Below are positions 1 to 9,972 of a stretch of 38,720 nucleotides of DNA, one piece after another. Both the position numbers and the translations under genes were made by a program. Source of the DNA: an uncultured Flavobacteriales bacterium (lineage in GTDB: Bacteria > Bacteroidota > Bacteroidia > Flavobacteriales_D > Sanyastnellaceae); contig CALSMK010000023.1 of assembly GCA_943787435.1 (NCBI GenBank), forward strand, positions 1 through 38,720, read 5' to 3'. The notes below the pieces were generated by a model, which made no database searches, had not been told where the DNA came from, and saw only the letters and a list, made by a program, of their open reading frames with translations. How positions within the stretch are numbered: position 1 is the stretch's first letter; every line of letters begins with the position of its first letter.

Positions 1-30
1 GTTAGACGGTTCCATTAGAAGGCTTACATC

Positions 31-1338
31 ATGAACGATCTCGTTACCATCATTGGTCGCCCGAATGTGGGCAAGTCAACGCTGTTCAATCGTTTGACAG
101 AAACCAGGGACGCCATAACAGACCCTACCGCTGGGACAACGAGAGACCGGAAATATGGTCAGGCCCTATGGGGAGGCCGTACGTTCACTGTGATTGATAC
201 AGGTGGGTATGCCACAGGCACAGAGGACGCCTTTGAGGGGGTCATTCGGAAACAGGTAGAGTTGTCCATAGAGGAGTCAGGATTGATCTTGTTCCTGGTG
301 GATGCCCAGACAGGAATCACGGATTTGGATTCGGACATCGCGCACATGGTGAGACGCAGCGGTAAACCTGTGATGTTGATCGTGAACAAGGTGGATACCG
401 GAGCATTGGAATACACGACTGCGGAATTTTATGGCATGGGCATGGGTGACACGCTCCATGGAATCAGTGCCAACAACGGATACGGCACAGGCGACCTTTT
501 GGATGATTTGGTGAAGTTGCTTCCGCCAAGACCGGAACCAGATGAATTGGGACTGCCTAAGCTTGCGGTTGTGGGTCGTCCTAATGTGGGGAAGAGCACG
601 CTGATCAACACATTGTTGGGAGAAGAGAGGAACATCGTTACCGACATTGCTGGAACGACACGTGACAGTGTCCATAGCCATTTCAATTCCTTTGGATTCG
701 ATTTTGAAATCGTGGATACTGCCGGATTGCGGAAAAGGAAGAAGGTGGATGACAATTTGGAGTTCTACAGCACGGTTCGCACGATCAAAGCGATTGATCA
801 AAGCGATGTGTGCTTATTGCTTTTGGATGCCACTCAGGGTATGGAGAAACAGGACCAGAGTATTTTCTGGCATGTTTTGGACAGCTATCGGGGAGTGGTG
901 GTGGTGGTGAACAAGTGGGACCTGGTGGAAAAGGATGAGCACACCATGAATGCGTACCGCGCAAAATTGGAGGAGAAAATGTCTCCTTTTTCAGATGTGC
1001 CTGTGGTCTTTACTTCCAACCTAACTAAGCAAAGGGTTTTTAAATCGTTGGAGGCTGCAATACACGTGTATCATCAGCGTAGCCTGAAAATTTCTACCTC
1101 TGAATTGAATGATGAATTCCTGCCAATTGTAAAGGATCAGCCGCCACCCATTTATAAGGGTAAAAGTGTGAGCATCAAATACATTACGCAGTTGCCCTCG
1201 CAGGTTCCGACTTTTGCATTCTATTGCAATCTTCCGCAATACATCAAGGAGCCATACAAGCGTTTTTTAGAGAACCGCTTCAGGGAACGTTATGATTTTA
1301 GTGGCGTGCCTATTCGCCTGTTCTTTAGGAAAAAGTAA
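31..1338 (+). CDS. der: Ribosome biogenesis GTPase Der (EngA)
   Basis: Double GTPase that assists maturation of the large ribosomal subunit in the cytoplasm. Two G domains are visible in tandem. The first has a P-loop GRPNVGKST at residues 9-17, DTGG at 56-59 and NKVD at 119-122. The second has an identical P-loop at 182-190, DTAG at 229-232 and NKWD at 294-297. The last ~85 residues form the KH-like domain typical of the family and end in a basic tail. The length of 435 aa is normal. The ATG start places the first P-loop at the usual distance from the N-terminus. In many Bacteroidota der sits next to era; here era lies about 20 kb away in the same window on the other strand. Identification is by family motifs and is very secure. 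Confidence 0.97.
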   Translation: MNDLVTIIGRPNVGKSTLFNRLTETRDAITDPTAGTTRDRKYGQALWGGRTFTVIDTGGYATGTEDAFEGVIRKQVELSIEESGLILFLVDAQTGITDLDSDIAHMVRRSGKPVMLIVNKVDTGALEYTTAEFYGMGMGDTLHGISANNGYGTGDLLDDLVKLLPPRPEPDELGLPKLAVVGRPNVGKSTLINTLLGEERNIVTDIAGTTRDSVHSHFNSFGFDFEIVDTAGLRKRKKVDDNLEFYSTVRTIKAIDQSDVCLLLLDATQGMEKQDQSIFWHVLDSYRGVVVVVNKWDLVEKDEHTMNAYRAKLEEKMSPFSDVPVVFTSNLTKQRVFKSLEAAIHVYHQRSLKISTSELNDEFLPIVKDQPPPIYKGKSVSIKYITQLPSQVPTFAFYCNLPQYIKEPYKRFLENRFRERYDFSGVPIRLFFRKK

Positions 1339-1443
1339 GGCGCCAATAGAATCAGTGCAGCGGATTGAAGAAATTCAGATCAGCGGGTCGGATGCCTTGA
1401 ATAAGCGGGTGAGCTCGACGAGTTGGCCAGTGCAGTGGCCCAT

Positions 1444-3615
1444 TTAAGGTTGGACAAATTGTAGAATGATGTCCATGACCATTGCCCTGAGGGTGGGAGG
1501 GTCAAAGGGTTTGATCACCCTGTCGTCCATGCCCGATTGAAGAATGCGCTTGAGGGTGGATTCTTCTGCGTCTGCCGTTAACGCCAGAATGGGAGACCTT
1601 TTGATTCCTTTTTTCTTCTCTTCCTCACGTATCAGAATTGTGGCGTCAACGCCGTCCATTACCGGCATTTGTATGTCCATCAGGATCAGACAGGGGCCAA
1701 GCATGCGCCACAGGGTTACAGCCTCCTCACCGTTGGAGGCTTCATGGACTTCATGGCCCCACCGGTTAAGGAGTTTGCAGGCTACGAATCGATTCAATTC
1801 GTTGTCATCGGCCAAAAGAATGGTACACGTTTGATGAGGGGCGGAGTGTTCTGTCGTCAAGCTGTTGGGCGGCGTCGAAGGATCAAGAGTAGGTTCTAAA
1901 GCCTTGCCATCTGGGATTTGATGCTCTTGGGACAATTGCTCTTGGGACAATTGCTCTTGTGACGATCGCTCTTTTGACAATTGCTCTTGTGACGATCGCT
2001 CAATCAAGGGGAGTTGGACTGTAAACGTAGAGCCTTTGTCCAGTTCACTTTTGATGGTCAGGCGACCATCCATTTTGTCGACCAGGCTTGTTACAATGGC
2101 CAGACCCAAGCCAGTTCCTTCAATGTTGGGGTCGCCTTGAATTTGTTCAAAAGGTCCAAGGATCCGGTCAATTTCATGACTGGGAATTCCACGACCGGTA
2201 TCGATGATCGAAAATTCGATCATGTGACTGGTCTCATCTTTTTCTTCCGCTTCCTCAGCGAGCTGAACATTCAATTTTATGGATCCGAGCTGGGTGTATT
2301 TGATGGCGTTGCTGATCAGGTTGTTCAGGATTTGTGTCAACCATTTGGAGTCTGAATAGATCATCTTCGGCACCTTGGGGTCGCAATTGACGCTCCATGC
2401 AAGACCCGTTCGATCTGCTCTGTTTTGGAAGGATTCGCCTATGTTTTGGATCAAGTCAATTAAGTTGAAGAGACTGGGCAGACCCGTGACGTTTCCGGCG
2501 GCCATTTTTTCGAGGTCTAAAATGTCGTTGACCAGGCTTAAAAGATGTTTGCCTGAGAACTCCATGTAGGCCAAGTGCTGCAATTGCTGTTGTCGAGTCG
2601 GCTCGTCATGGGTGAGCAAATCTGTGAGGCCCAGTATGGCATTTAGGGGGGTTCTGATTTCATGGCTCATCACTGATAAAAACCTGCTCTTGGCTTCATT
2701 GGCGCTCTCGGCTTTCTTCTGAAGGTCCAAGATGTGGCTGATGTCGTGTCCGTATAGGTTGAACTGCCCGGACGGCAAATGCACAATGTGGAACTCAGTC
2801 ACTGTTTGATGCACTTGTTTGAGATTGGGGTCTTTTGGAGCCGGCTCTGTTTCTTTCGCGATATTGGCGGAGCGCCACATTGAGTGGCCCTTTTTGGAGG
2901 CTTTTTCTAAGGCTTTTTGAAGTCCAGGTCGGTTGTCGACCATCCCATTGATTTTGGTCTCTGGAAAAGAGGTTTTGGCTGTGCTGTTGATGAACGAAAC
3001 ACTTCTGTCGAACCCAATCTGTAGAACGGGGTTTGGATTCCTTTTGTAGAATAGGGCCAGGCTTTCGTTGCTTCTTGTCTTCTTTGAGCTTTCGATTTTG
3101 GTGGCGGTAATCCCGGCAATGGTTTCCAGAATCAATTGGTCTTCGGTTCGATAAAAGTTGGGGTCTGGGTGCTCACTGTCGATTACTCCCATGATTTCAT
3201 TGCCGAACTTAATGGGGACGGCCAATTCTGAAAGCCGTGCAGCGTCATCTTCGATGTAGCCCTTGAATTCTTGGGTATTTCCGATCCGCATTGACTCACC
3301 TGTGCTGGCTACACGTCCAACCACGCCCTTTCCAATGGGGATTTCGATGGGTTCGAAAATGGATTTGTAATCCATGCTTTTGGGACCAAATGCAGCCATT
3401 TGAACCAAAATGTTTCGCTGATCGTCTTTGAGGTATATGACGCAGTCTACCCAGCCGAGTTTGCTGATGGTCTTTTCGGCCACGGTCCAAAGCAGGCTCT
3501 CGATGTTGTCAATGTCTGCGATGTCTCCAGCGAATGACTTCAACAAGGAGAGTCCCTCTATCCTCAACAACTCATGTCGAGGTGGTATGTCGTTGGGGTG
3601 TTTCTTAGAGCTCAT
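1444..3615 (-). CDS. Soluble hybrid histidine kinase (GAF - PAS-like - HisKA - HATPase - REC)
   Basis: Predicted cytoplasmic sensor kinase of 723 aa with a fused receiver. Domains in order: a GAF domain at about 35-175; a PAS-like region at about 185-295; a HisKA dimerisation domain with the H-box SHEIRTPLN and phospho-accepting His318; an HATPase with N-box near 431-439, DTGRGIP at 472-478 and a GTGLGLAI G-box near 500; then a receiver at about 596-720 with acidic pair D603/D604, phospho-acceptor D647 and K702. No membrane segment or signal peptide is seen, so the signal is probably intracellular, perhaps a ligand of the GAF domain. A Ser/Gln/Glu-rich linker at 540-566 is encoded by 15-bp tandem repeats. 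No HPt domain or separate response regulator lies nearby, so the downstream partner is unknown. It reads in the same direction as metF but is separated by about 145 bp, so it is probably transcribed independently. Confidence 0.9.
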   Translation of the reverse strand: MSSKKHPNDIPPRHELLRIEGLSLLKSFAGDIADIDNIESLLWTVAEKTISKLGWVDCVIYLKDDQRNILVQMAAFGPKSMDYKSIFEPIEIPIGKGVVGRVASTGESMRIGNTQEFKGYIEDDAARLSELAVPIKFGNEIMGVIDSEHPDPNFYRTEDQLILETIAGITATKIESSKKTRSNESLALFYKRNPNPVLQIGFDRSVSFINSTAKTSFPETKINGMVDNRPGLQKALEKASKKGHSMWRSANIAKETEPAPKDPNLKQVHQTVTEFHIVHLPSGQFNLYGHDISHILDLQKKAESANEAKSRFLSVMSHEIRTPLNAILGLTDLLTHDEPTRQQQLQHLAYMEFSGKHLLSLVNDILDLEKMAAGNVTGLPSLFNLIDLIQNIGESFQNRADRTGLAWSVNCDPKVPKMIYSDSKWLTQILNNLISNAIKYTQLGSIKLNVQLAEEAEEKDETSHMIEFSIIDTGRGIPSHEIDRILGPFEQIQGDPNIEGTGLGLAIVTSLVDKMDGRLTIKSELDKGSTFTVQLPLIERSSQEQLSKERSSQEQLSQEQLSQEHQIPDGKALEPTLDPSTPPNSLTTEHSAPHQTCTILLADDNELNRFVACKLLNRWGHEVHEASNGEEAVTLWRMLGPCLILMDIQMPVMDGVDATILIREEEKKKGIKRSPILALTADAEESTLKRILQSGMDDRVIKPFDPPTLRAMVMDIILQFVQP
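1923..1997. repeat. 15-bp in-frame tandem repeat (five units) in the kinase linker
   Basis: Five consecutive 15-bp units on the + strand begin with GCTCTT: 1923-1937, 1938-1952, 1953-1967, 1968-1982 and 1983-1997. The first two are identical, and the third and fifth are identical. On the coding strand each unit specifies a five-residue S/Q/E/L pattern (SQEQL or SKERS type) in the linker between the ATPase and the receiver domain. Because the unit is a multiple of three, copy-number change would alter linker length without breaking the frame. Confidence 0.88.
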
Positions 3616-3760
3616 GCCTTCGGTTCAATAAAGTACGAAGACATTGATAATCGGAGTCTTGTGAGGTGCACAAACTTCTAGGGGCCGGTTCAAACCCGTT
3701 CCTTGATCAGGCCAATATCATGTGGCATGGGCCCTTGAAGTCCCAAATCTTAAGTCAGGA

Positions 3761-4729
3761 TTAGACCTGCACGGTCCCGTAGATTCTCCTGGCAATTTCG
3801 ACGGTTGGCTGGGCCTTGCCCATGGTATAGAAATGGACGGTTGGAACACCGCGTTCCAGCAATTCTTCGGCTTGTTGGGTGCACCATTTCATACCGGCCT
3901 CTTTGACTTGGTCACGTGTTTTGGCTTGGTCTACAGCCTTCACCAGTTCTTCGGGAAGGTCCACATGGAAAATTTGTGGGAGCACTTGAAGTTGCTTGGC
4001 GGTGGTCAGTGGTTTTAAGCCCGGAATGATGGGGACATGAATGTCCGCTTCCCTGCAGCGGTCCACAAAATCAAAAAACCTCTGATTGTCAAAGAACATC
4101 TGCGTCACGATGTAAGTGGCGCCATGGTCCACCTTTTTCTTCAGCCAGCGCAGATCACTGTCGGGATTGGGGGCTTCGAAATGTTTTTCCGGATACCCAG
4201 CCACACCAATGCAAAAGTTGGTTGAGACTGTATTCTTAAGGTCCGAATCCAGGTAAATGCCTTTGTTTAGATCCACGATTTGATCCACCAAGTCAATGGC
4301 GTAGGCATGGCCGTCAGGCTCTGACTTAAACCGCCCTTCACTTCGGATGGCATCGCCCCTCAAGGCAAGCACATTTCTCACACCCACAAAATCCAAATCG
4401 ATCAAGGCGTTTTCTGTCTCTTCGACGTTGAACCCCCCGCAAATGATGTGGGGGACGGTTTCGATGTGATAACGGTTCATGAGCGCAGCACAAATGCCCA
4501 CCGTACCCGGTCTTTTTCGCACCGTGCGCTTTTGGAGCAGACCTGGCCCTACTTCTCTGTATATGTATTCCTCCCGGTGGTAGGTCACATCCACAAAAGC
4601 AGGATTGAATGGCATCAGCGCATCCATCGTGTGATAAATCGAATCGATGTGCTCCCCTTTGAGTGGGGGGAGCAATTCAATGCTGAACCGACTGTGGTCG
4701 GGCCGTTCAAGAATTTCAGTGATGGTCAT
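3761..4729 (-). CDS. metF: 5,10-methylenetetrahydrofolate reductase
   Basis: Reduces 5,10-methylene-THF to 5-methyl-THF, the methyl donor for methionine synthase. The protein is a TIM-barrel flavoenzyme of 322 aa. Family signatures include the N-terminal [11 protein letters not shown] with the catalytic-region Glu, VDVTYH, the central [11 protein letters not shown] loop, [12 protein letters not shown], and [17 protein letters not shown] followed by VPIIPGLKP. The start is set at the ATG at 4729 because its ATGA overlaps the TGA stop of the upstream metH-C gene, and the resulting MTITEILER matches the usual N-terminus. A longer in-frame reading to 4786 would overlap metH-C needlessly. Co-transcription with the two methionine synthase genes fits its role as supplier of their substrate. 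Confidence 0.96.
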   Translation of the reverse strand: MTITEILERPDHSRFSIELLPPLKGEHIDSIYHTMDALMPFNPAFVDVTYHREEYIYREVGPGLLQKRTVRKRPGTVGICAALMNRYHIETVPHIICGGFNVEETENALIDLDFVGVRNVLALRGDAIRSEGRFKSEPDGHAYAIDLVDQIVDLNKGIYLDSDLKNTVSTNFCIGVAGYPEKHFEAPNPDSDLRWLKKKVDHGATYIVTQMFFDNQRFFDFVDRCREADIHVPIIPGLKPLTTAKQLQVLPQIFHVDLPEELVKAVDQAKTRDQVKEAGMKWCTQQAEELLERGVPTVHFYTMGKAQPTVEIARRIYGTVQV

Positions 4730-7425
4730 TTCGAATCGTTCGTGTGTGAATTGTCGGGTTGGTCGAGAAGAACCGGGGAAAGCCATCTGGCTGTATCCGT
4801 CTCGTTTTGACCCCGGCGCGAAGCGTAATCAGAGAGTTGATCCGGCAGAATTTTGCCCAAGCCGAAGTAGCTGGCATCTGGGTGAGCGAAATAGTAGCCA
4901 GAGACACTGGCTGCCGGCCACATGGCCAAGCTTTCGGTCAACGTAACGCCAATGTGCTTCTCTACATCAAGCAGCTCCCACAAGGTTTGTTTTTCCTGAT
5001 GGTCAGGGCATGCAGGGTAGCCTGGAGCAGGACGAATGCCTCGGTATTTTTCAGCGATCAAATCCCCGTTTTGGAGCTTTTCGTTGGGCGCGTAGCCCCA
5101 ATGGTTCATCCGGACTTCTCTATGCAGCCATTCGGCTGCGGCTTCGGCCAATCGGTCGGCCAAGGCCTTGGCCAGGATCTCGGAATAGTCGTCGTCGTCG
5201 GCCTTGAAAGGCTTGCACCATTCATCCAACCCATGCCCAGCTGTGACGCAGAATGCCCCGATGTGATCCCGCTTGAGTCCAGGGGTGCTGGCGGGTGCAA
5301 TGAAGTCGGCCAAGGAGGATTGGCCGTGCGGGCTTTGTTGCCTGAGGAAATGCAAGGTGTGTCCAGTCTCCAAAGACACATCGTCTCCAATGCGTGAGGC
5401 TGGAAACACCCCAAAAACAGCTTGGCATTGCAAGGCGTTTTCGGCCTCCATTTGGTCGAGCATGGCATTGGCATCCACCTTCAATTTCTTGGCTTCTTCA
5501 CCGATGATGTGGTCATCGAGAAGTTCGGGGTATTTGCCGTGCAGGCCCCAGCTTCTAAAGAAAGGGGACCAATCAATGACCTCCCTCAACTCAGCGATGG
5601 AAAGGTTGGCCATCACATGAATGCCCGGTTTATTGGGGGCTGGACAGCAGTTGGAGTCGAATGTTCTTTGGGCCGAGATGACGTCTGCTTTTCGCCGGGC
5701 ATCTTGGAGGGGGAGCAGGGTCTTTCTTTGTCGGTCCCGGGCATAATTCTCGCGCACTTTGCTCTGGTCCGCAAGAATGTTGGCCACATAGGGTTCCTTG
5801 GATTCCTTGCCCATGAGCTGGCCCACGACGGGGACGGCGCGCGAAGCATCATTGACGTGCACCACAGGAGCTTGACGTTCAGGGGCGATTTTTACAGCGG
5901 TGTGAACCCGTGAAGTGGTGGCTCCGCCTATCAAAAGGGGAATGGTCATCCCTCTGGACTTCATTTCTTTGGCCACATCCACCATCTCATCCAGAGAGGG
6001 GGTGATGAGTCCACTGAGTCCAACAACGTCGACGTTGTGCTCTACCGCTGCGTCCAAAATCTTTTCCTTGGGGACCATGACGCCCAAATCGATCACATCG
6101 TAGTCGTTGCATCCGAGCACCACGCCCACGATGTTTTTTCCGATGTCATGAACGTCCCCCTTCACGGTGGCCAATAGGATTTTACCCGCTTTTTGACGCT
6201 CGCCCTCTGCGGCGGCTTCCAAATGGGGGGTGAGCCAGCCCACGGCCTTTTTCATGACGCGGGCACTTTTCACCACCTGAGGGAGGAACATTTTGCCCGA
6301 GCCAAACAGATCTCCGACCACGTTCATGCCGTCCATTAAAGGGCCTTCAATGACTTTAAGTGGTGATCCGATGTCGGCGAAGATTTCGGCGATGTCGGTT
6401 TCGATGTGCTCAGCAATTCCCTTCACCAAGGCGTGCTCAATTCGCTCGCGGACCGGCATTTGTCTCCAAGATTCGTCCTTCTTGAATGTCGTTCCAGATT
6501 GACCTTTAAGCCCCTCTGCGAACTCAATGAGGCGTTCTGTTGCCTCGTCATTTCGATTGAGAAGAACATCTTCCACCCGTTCGAGAAGATCGCTGGGGAT
6601 GTCGTCATAAACGCCGAGCATGCTGGGGTTCACAATGCCCATGTCCATGCCTTCTCGGATGCCATGGTAGAGGAAGGCGCTGTGCATGGCTTCGCGCACC
6701 ACAGGATTTCCCCGAAAGCTGAAGCTGACATTGGACACGCCGCCACTGACATGGGCTCCGGGCAAGTGGGTCCGAATCCATCGGGTGGCCTGAAAAAAAT
6801 CCAAGGCATTGAGCCGGTGTTCTTCCATGCCCGTGGCGACTGGAAAAATGTTGGGGTCGAAAATGATGTCGCGCGGATCAAAACCGGCTTTCTCGGTCAG
6901 GAGGCGATAGGCGCGTTCGCAAATTTCGATTCGTCGGGTGTAGTTGTCGGCCTGACCGGTCTCGTCAAAAGCCATGACCACCACTGCAGCTCCATACCTG
7001 CGAATGGTTTTGGCCTGCTCCAAGAACTCTTGTTCTCCGCCTTTCAGGCTGATGGAATTCACCACGCCCTTTCCTTGGATGCATTGCAATCCTTCCACGA
7101 TCACCTCCCATTTAGAGCTGTCGATCATGACTGGAATGCGGGCAATGTCGGGTTCTGCTGCAATGAGGTTGAGAAACCGCCTCATGCAAGCCGCAGAGTC
7201 CAGCAGTCCCTCATCCATGTTGACATCCAAGATTTGTGCGCCCCCTTCCACCTGCTCGCGAGCGACCTCGACTGCCTCTTCGAAGCGGTCCTCTTTGACC
7301 AGCCGCAGGAATTTGCGGCTTCCTGTCACATTGGTTCGTTCTCCAATGTTGATGAAGTTGGTTTGGGGGGTGACCCAAAGCGGCTCAAGGCCACTCAGCG
7401 AAAGGAGGGGGGCTGCCTTGTTCAT
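4726..7425 (-). CDS. metH: Methionine synthase, cobalamin-binding/activation half (pterin - B12 - AdoMet domains)
   Basis: Carries the methyltetrahydrofolate-, cobalamin- and AdoMet-binding parts of B12-dependent methionine synthase as a separate 899-aa polypeptide. The pterin-binding domain is at about 20-280 ([40 protein letters not shown]). The B12 cap and Rossmann domains lie at about 320-550, with the DxHxxG motif GDVHDIGKN placing the cobalt-ligand His at 426. The reactivation domain at about 570-895 carries the E[16 protein letters not shown] pattern. The ATG at 7425 overlaps the stop of the homocysteine-binding half (ATGA), and its own stop overlaps metF in the same way, which suggests translational coupling of three genes. 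Splitting of MetH after the homocysteine domain is familiar in Bacteroidota, so this is not a disrupted gene. Confidence 0.96.
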   Translation of the reverse strand: MNKAAPLLSLSGLEPLWVTPQTNFINIGERTNVTGSRKFLRLVKEDRFEEAVEVAREQVEGGAQILDVNMDEGLLDSAACMRRFLNLIAAEPDIARIPVMIDSSKWEVIVEGLQCIQGKGVVNSISLKGGEQEFLEQAKTIRRYGAAVVVMAFDETGQADNYTRRIEICERAYRLLTEKAGFDPRDIIFDPNIFPVATGMEEHRLNALDFFQATRWIRTHLPGAHVSGGVSNVSFSFRGNPVVREAMHSAFLYHGIREGMDMGIVNPSMLGVYDDIPSDLLERVEDVLLNRNDEATERLIEFAEGLKGQSGTTFKKDESWRQMPVRERIEHALVKGIAEHIETDIAEIFADIGSPLKVIEGPLMDGMNVVGDLFGSGKMFLPQVVKSARVMKKAVGWLTPHLEAAAEGERQKAGKILLATVKGDVHDIGKNIVGVVLGCNDYDVIDLGVMVPKEKILDAAVEHNVDVVGLSGLITPSLDEMVDVAKEMKSRGMTIPLLIGGATTSRVHTAVKIAPERQAPVVHVNDASRAVPVVGQLMGKESKEPYVANILADQSKVRENYARDRQRKTLLPLQDARRKADVISAQRTFDSNCCPAPNKPGIHVMANLSIAELREVIDWSPFFRSWGLHGKYPELLDDHIIGEEAKKLKVDANAMLDQMEAENALQCQAVFGVFPASRIGDDVSLETGHTLHFLRQQSPHGQSSLADFIAPASTPGLKRDHIGAFCVTAGHGLDEWCKPFKADDDDYSEILAKALADRLAEAAAEWLHREVRMNHWGYAPNEKLQNGDLIAEKYRGIRPAPGYPACPDHQEKQTLWELLDVEKHIGVTLTESLAMWPAASVSGYYFAHPDASYFGLGKILPDQLSDYASRRGQNETDTARWLSPVLLDQPDNSHTNDSK

Positions 7426-8525
7426 GATGCAGAAGAGTTGGGGCTCGAAGGAGTCACGGCTGGGCTGCCCTTGGCTTGAAAGCGCCGAGGAGCCTGGCCT
7501 TGGACGAGATTGGCTATGGCGCGGATGTGGTCTGGTGTGGTGCCACAGCATCCCCCAAGCACGTTCACCAACCCTTTGTCCAAGAAGGGTTGCAGTTGCT
7601 TGGCCATGTCTTCGGGACCTTGGTCGTATTCTCCCATTTCATTGGGGAGGCCAGCATTGGGGTGTGCTGAGATTCCGCAGTTTGAGACATTGGACAAGGC
7701 TTCCAAGTGGGGGATGAGTTGGGTGGCACCCAAAGCACAATTGAGCCCGATTGAAAACAGTGGGGCATGGCTCATGGACACCCAAAACGCTTCGGCGGTT
7801 TGTCCGCTGAGCGTGCGTCCAGAGGCGTCTGTGATGGTTCCGCTGACCATGATGGGCACGGGCTGCCCTGTGATGTCAAATGCCTCTTCCGCGGCAAACA
7901 AAGCTGCTTTGGCATTGAGGGTGTCAAAAACCGTTTCGATCAGGAGTGCATCCACCCCTCCCTGGATCAAGGCCACCATTTGCTGGGTATACGCTGTGAC
8001 GAGCTCTTGGAAAGTGACCGCCCGATAACCCGGGTCGTTGACATCGGGGCTGATGCTGGCTGTGCGGTTGGTGGGCCCCACTGACCCGGCAACAAACCGA
8101 GGTTTTTCTGGGTTAAGTGCCGTCCAGTGGTCTGCAGACTCTCGGGCAATTCGGGCAGAGGCGAAGTTTAAGTCTTCCACCGCGGACTCCAATCCGTAAT
8201 CGGCTTGGGCAATGGTGGTTGAGCTGAACGTGTTGGTTTCGGCAATGTCAGCTCCGGCTTCGAAGTAGGCGTCGTGAATGTCCCGGAGCACATCAGGGCG
8301 CGTGAGGGCCAGCAAGTCATTGTTGCCCTTGAGGGGGTGGGAGTGGTCCAAAAAACGTTCTCCTCGGAAGTCTGATTCCTGGAGTGAATGCCGTTGGATC
8401 ATGGTGCCCATGGCCCCGTCGAGGACGAGGATGCGGTCTTTGGCTGCGGAGGTGATGGATGCGCGCATGTGTTCAAATGCTCGGCGCAAAAGCGGGCTCA
8501 ATCCTTGCGGATTTCGCGGGCTCAT
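7422..8525 (-). CDS. metH: Methionine synthase, homocysteine-binding half
   Basis: Homocysteine S-methyltransferase barrel that binds and activates homocysteine through zinc and receives the methyl group from the cobalamin subunit encoded just downstream. Visible signatures are [13 protein letters not shown] at the N-terminus, [30 protein letters not shown], and the three zinc cysteines: one in GLNCALG and two in [13 protein letters not shown]. The C-terminus ends in a Pro/Ser-rich tail after the barrel. The start is uncertain. ATG codons at 8570, 8525 and 8468 are in frame, and the last gives a distance to LDGAMGT closest to family members; 8525 is a compromise giving 367 aa. It is the first gene of the metH-N/metH-C/metF group and is divergent from metK. 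Confidence 0.94.
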   Translation of the reverse strand: MSPRNPQGLSPLLRRAFEHMRASITSAAKDRILVLDGAMGTMIQRHSLQESDFRGERFLDHSHPLKGNNDLLALTRPDVLRDIHDAYFEAGADIAETNTFSSTTIAQADYGLESAVEDLNFASARIARESADHWTALNPEKPRFVAGSVGPTNRTASISPDVNDPGYRAVTFQELVTAYTQQMVALIQGGVDALLIETVFDTLNAKAALFAAEEAFDITGQPVPIMVSGTITDASGRTLSGQTAEAFWVSMSHAPLFSIGLNCALGATQLIPHLEALSNVSNCGISAHPNAGLPNEMGEYDQGPEDMAKQLQPFLDKGLVNVLGGCCGTTPDHIRAIANLVQGQAPRRFQAKGSPAVTPSSPNSSAS

Positions 8526-8628
8526 CTTTCCCCAGATTGAACTGGAGTCGGATTTGGCACCCGCCCTCATTACGCGGGTTGCCAAGACATCTTCGGGCCG
8601 ATCCCTCCGTCTTTCACGATAAGCGGAA

Positions 8629-8636
8629 CAAAGTTA
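8629..8636 (-). promoter_or_regulatory. Possible Bacteroidota -7 box upstream of the metH-metF group
   Basis: The minus strand reads TAACTTTG here, an exact match to the Bacteroidota -7 consensus TAnnTTTG, in the ~100-160-bp gap between the divergent metK and metH genes. A TTTG lies 14 bases upstream rather than the expected ~19-21, so the -33 half is not convincing. Transcription from it would give a leader of several tens of bases before metH-N. No SAM riboswitch fold was recognised in this gap. Confidence 0.3.
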
Positions 8637-8685
8637 GCATCTTCGCGTTCCAAACGGTCGCTTCAAAGACCCTTTAAAAGCCAAT

Positions 8686-9942
8686 ATGCCATACTTCTTT
8701 ACTTCCGAATCTGTCAGTGAAGGGCACCCCGATAAGGTGGCCGATCAGATTTCTGATGCGCTGATTGATCATTTTCTCGCTTTCGACGCCCAGTCCAAAG
8801 TGGCTTGTGAAACCTTGGTGACCACCGGTCAAGTGATTTTGGCTGGAGAGGTGAAAAGCGAGGCCTACATTGACGTACAACAGATTGCAAGGGACACCAT
8901 TGAGCGCATTGGCTACACCAAGAGTGAGTACATGTTTGATGCCGCCAGTTGTGGTGTTTTGAGTGCGATTCACGAGCAGAGCCCAGACATCAACCAAGGC
9001 GTTGAGCGCGCAGCTCCAGAAGAGCAGGGAGCGGGTGACCAAGGCATGATGTTTGGCTATGCTTGCCGCGAGACGGATGATTTTATGCCTTTGCCATTGG
9101 ATTTGAGTCACCGGTTGTTGCGTGTGCTGGCTGAATTGCGTCGGGAAGGCAATGAGATGGACTACTTGCGCCCAGACAGCAAAAGCCAAGTGACCATTGA
9201 GTACGACGACAACCATGCGCCAATGCGAGTAGAGGCTGTGGTTTTGTCGACCCAGCACGATGATTTTCACCCAGATGAAGACACCATGTTGGCCCGCATC
9301 AAGGCCGATGTGGCGAACATCCTCATCCCACGTGTTTTGGCCGAGTGCCCGGAGCGTGTGAAGTCGTTGTTTAAAGGTGACCACAAGCTCCACGTGAACC
9401 CCACAGGCAAGTTTGTCATTGGTGGCCCTCACGGAGACACGGGGTTGACTGGCCGCAAAATCATTGTGGATACATACGGAGGTCGCGGAGCCCACGGGGG
9501 TGGTGCATTCAGCGGTAAGGACCCTTCAAAAGTGGACCGCAGTGCGGCCTATGCGACCCGTCATGCTGCCAAGAATCTTGTGGCTGCGGGGGTGTGTGAC
9601 GAAGCGTTGGTTCAGGTGGCTTATGCCATTGGCGTTGCGGACCCTGTTGGGCTTTACGTCAACACATACGGCACGGGCAAGGTGGGGGTGAGCGATGGCG
9701 AAATCGCCCAAAGAATGGCCCACATTTTCCCCATGCGTCCTTTTGAGATCGAACAGCGGTTTGCCTTGCGCACACCCATTTACACTGAAACGGCGGCTTA
9801 CGGACACATGGGCCGAGCCACCGAGGTGGTGACCAAGACGTTTAAAGCAGCCACAGGCCAACTGGTTGAGCGCGAGGTGCGCTTGTTCCCTTGGGAGGCC
9901 CTGGACTGTGTTGAAGCTTTGAAGTCTGAGTTCGGCTGCTGA
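8686..9942 (+). CDS. metK: S-adenosylmethionine synthetase
   Basis: Makes S-adenosylmethionine from methionine and ATP in the cytoplasm. At 418 aa it has the family length for Bacteroidota. Signature motifs are [21 protein letters not shown] at the N-terminus with the catalytic His, [12 protein letters not shown] at residues 115-126, [14 protein letters not shown] and [12 protein letters not shown] in the central domain, and the P-loop-like [19 protein letters not shown]. The ATG at 8686 gives the standard [10 protein letters not shown] beginning. It is divergent from the metH-metF group, so SAM formation is encoded beside methionine regeneration. The gene converges on the NrtR-like regulator with only 30 bp between stops. 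Confidence 0.98.
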   Translation: MPYFFTSESVSEGHPDKVADQISDALIDHFLAFDAQSKVACETLVTTGQVILAGEVKSEAYIDVQQIARDTIERIGYTKSEYMFDAASCGVLSAIHEQSPDINQGVERAAPEEQGAGDQGMMFGYACRETDDFMPLPLDLSHRLLRVLAELRREGNEMDYLRPDSKSQVTIEYDDNHAPMRVEAVVLSTQHDDFHPDEDTMLARIKADVANILIPRVLAECPERVKSLFKGDHKLHVNPTGKFVIGGPHGDTGLTGRKIIVDTYGGRGAHGGGAFSGKDPSKVDRSAAYATRHAAKNLVAAGVCDEALVQVAYAIGVADPVGLYVNTYGTGKVGVSDGEIAQRMAHIFPMRPFEIEQRFALRTPIYTETAAYGHMGRATEVVTKTFKAATGQLVEREVRLFPWEALDCVEALKSEFGC

Positions 9943-9972
9943 CCCTTTGGATGGCCCTTTCGCAATGAAAGG

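Noticed and set aside
1923-1997. CRISPR array
   Set aside because: Units are 15 bp, directly adjacent without spacers and in frame within a kinase gene.
6406-7479. 357-codon open frame on the + strand
   Set aside because: It is fully antisense to metH-C, has no recognisable domain and reads as a shadow of well-conserved coding sequence.
8526-8685. SAM riboswitch between metK and metH
   Set aside because: The gap has no recognisable SAM-I, SAM-II or SAM/SAH core; only a possible -7 box was seen.
8674-9495. 273-codon open frame on the minus strand
   Set aside because: Antisense to metK, whose motifs are unambiguous; composition typical of a shadow frame.
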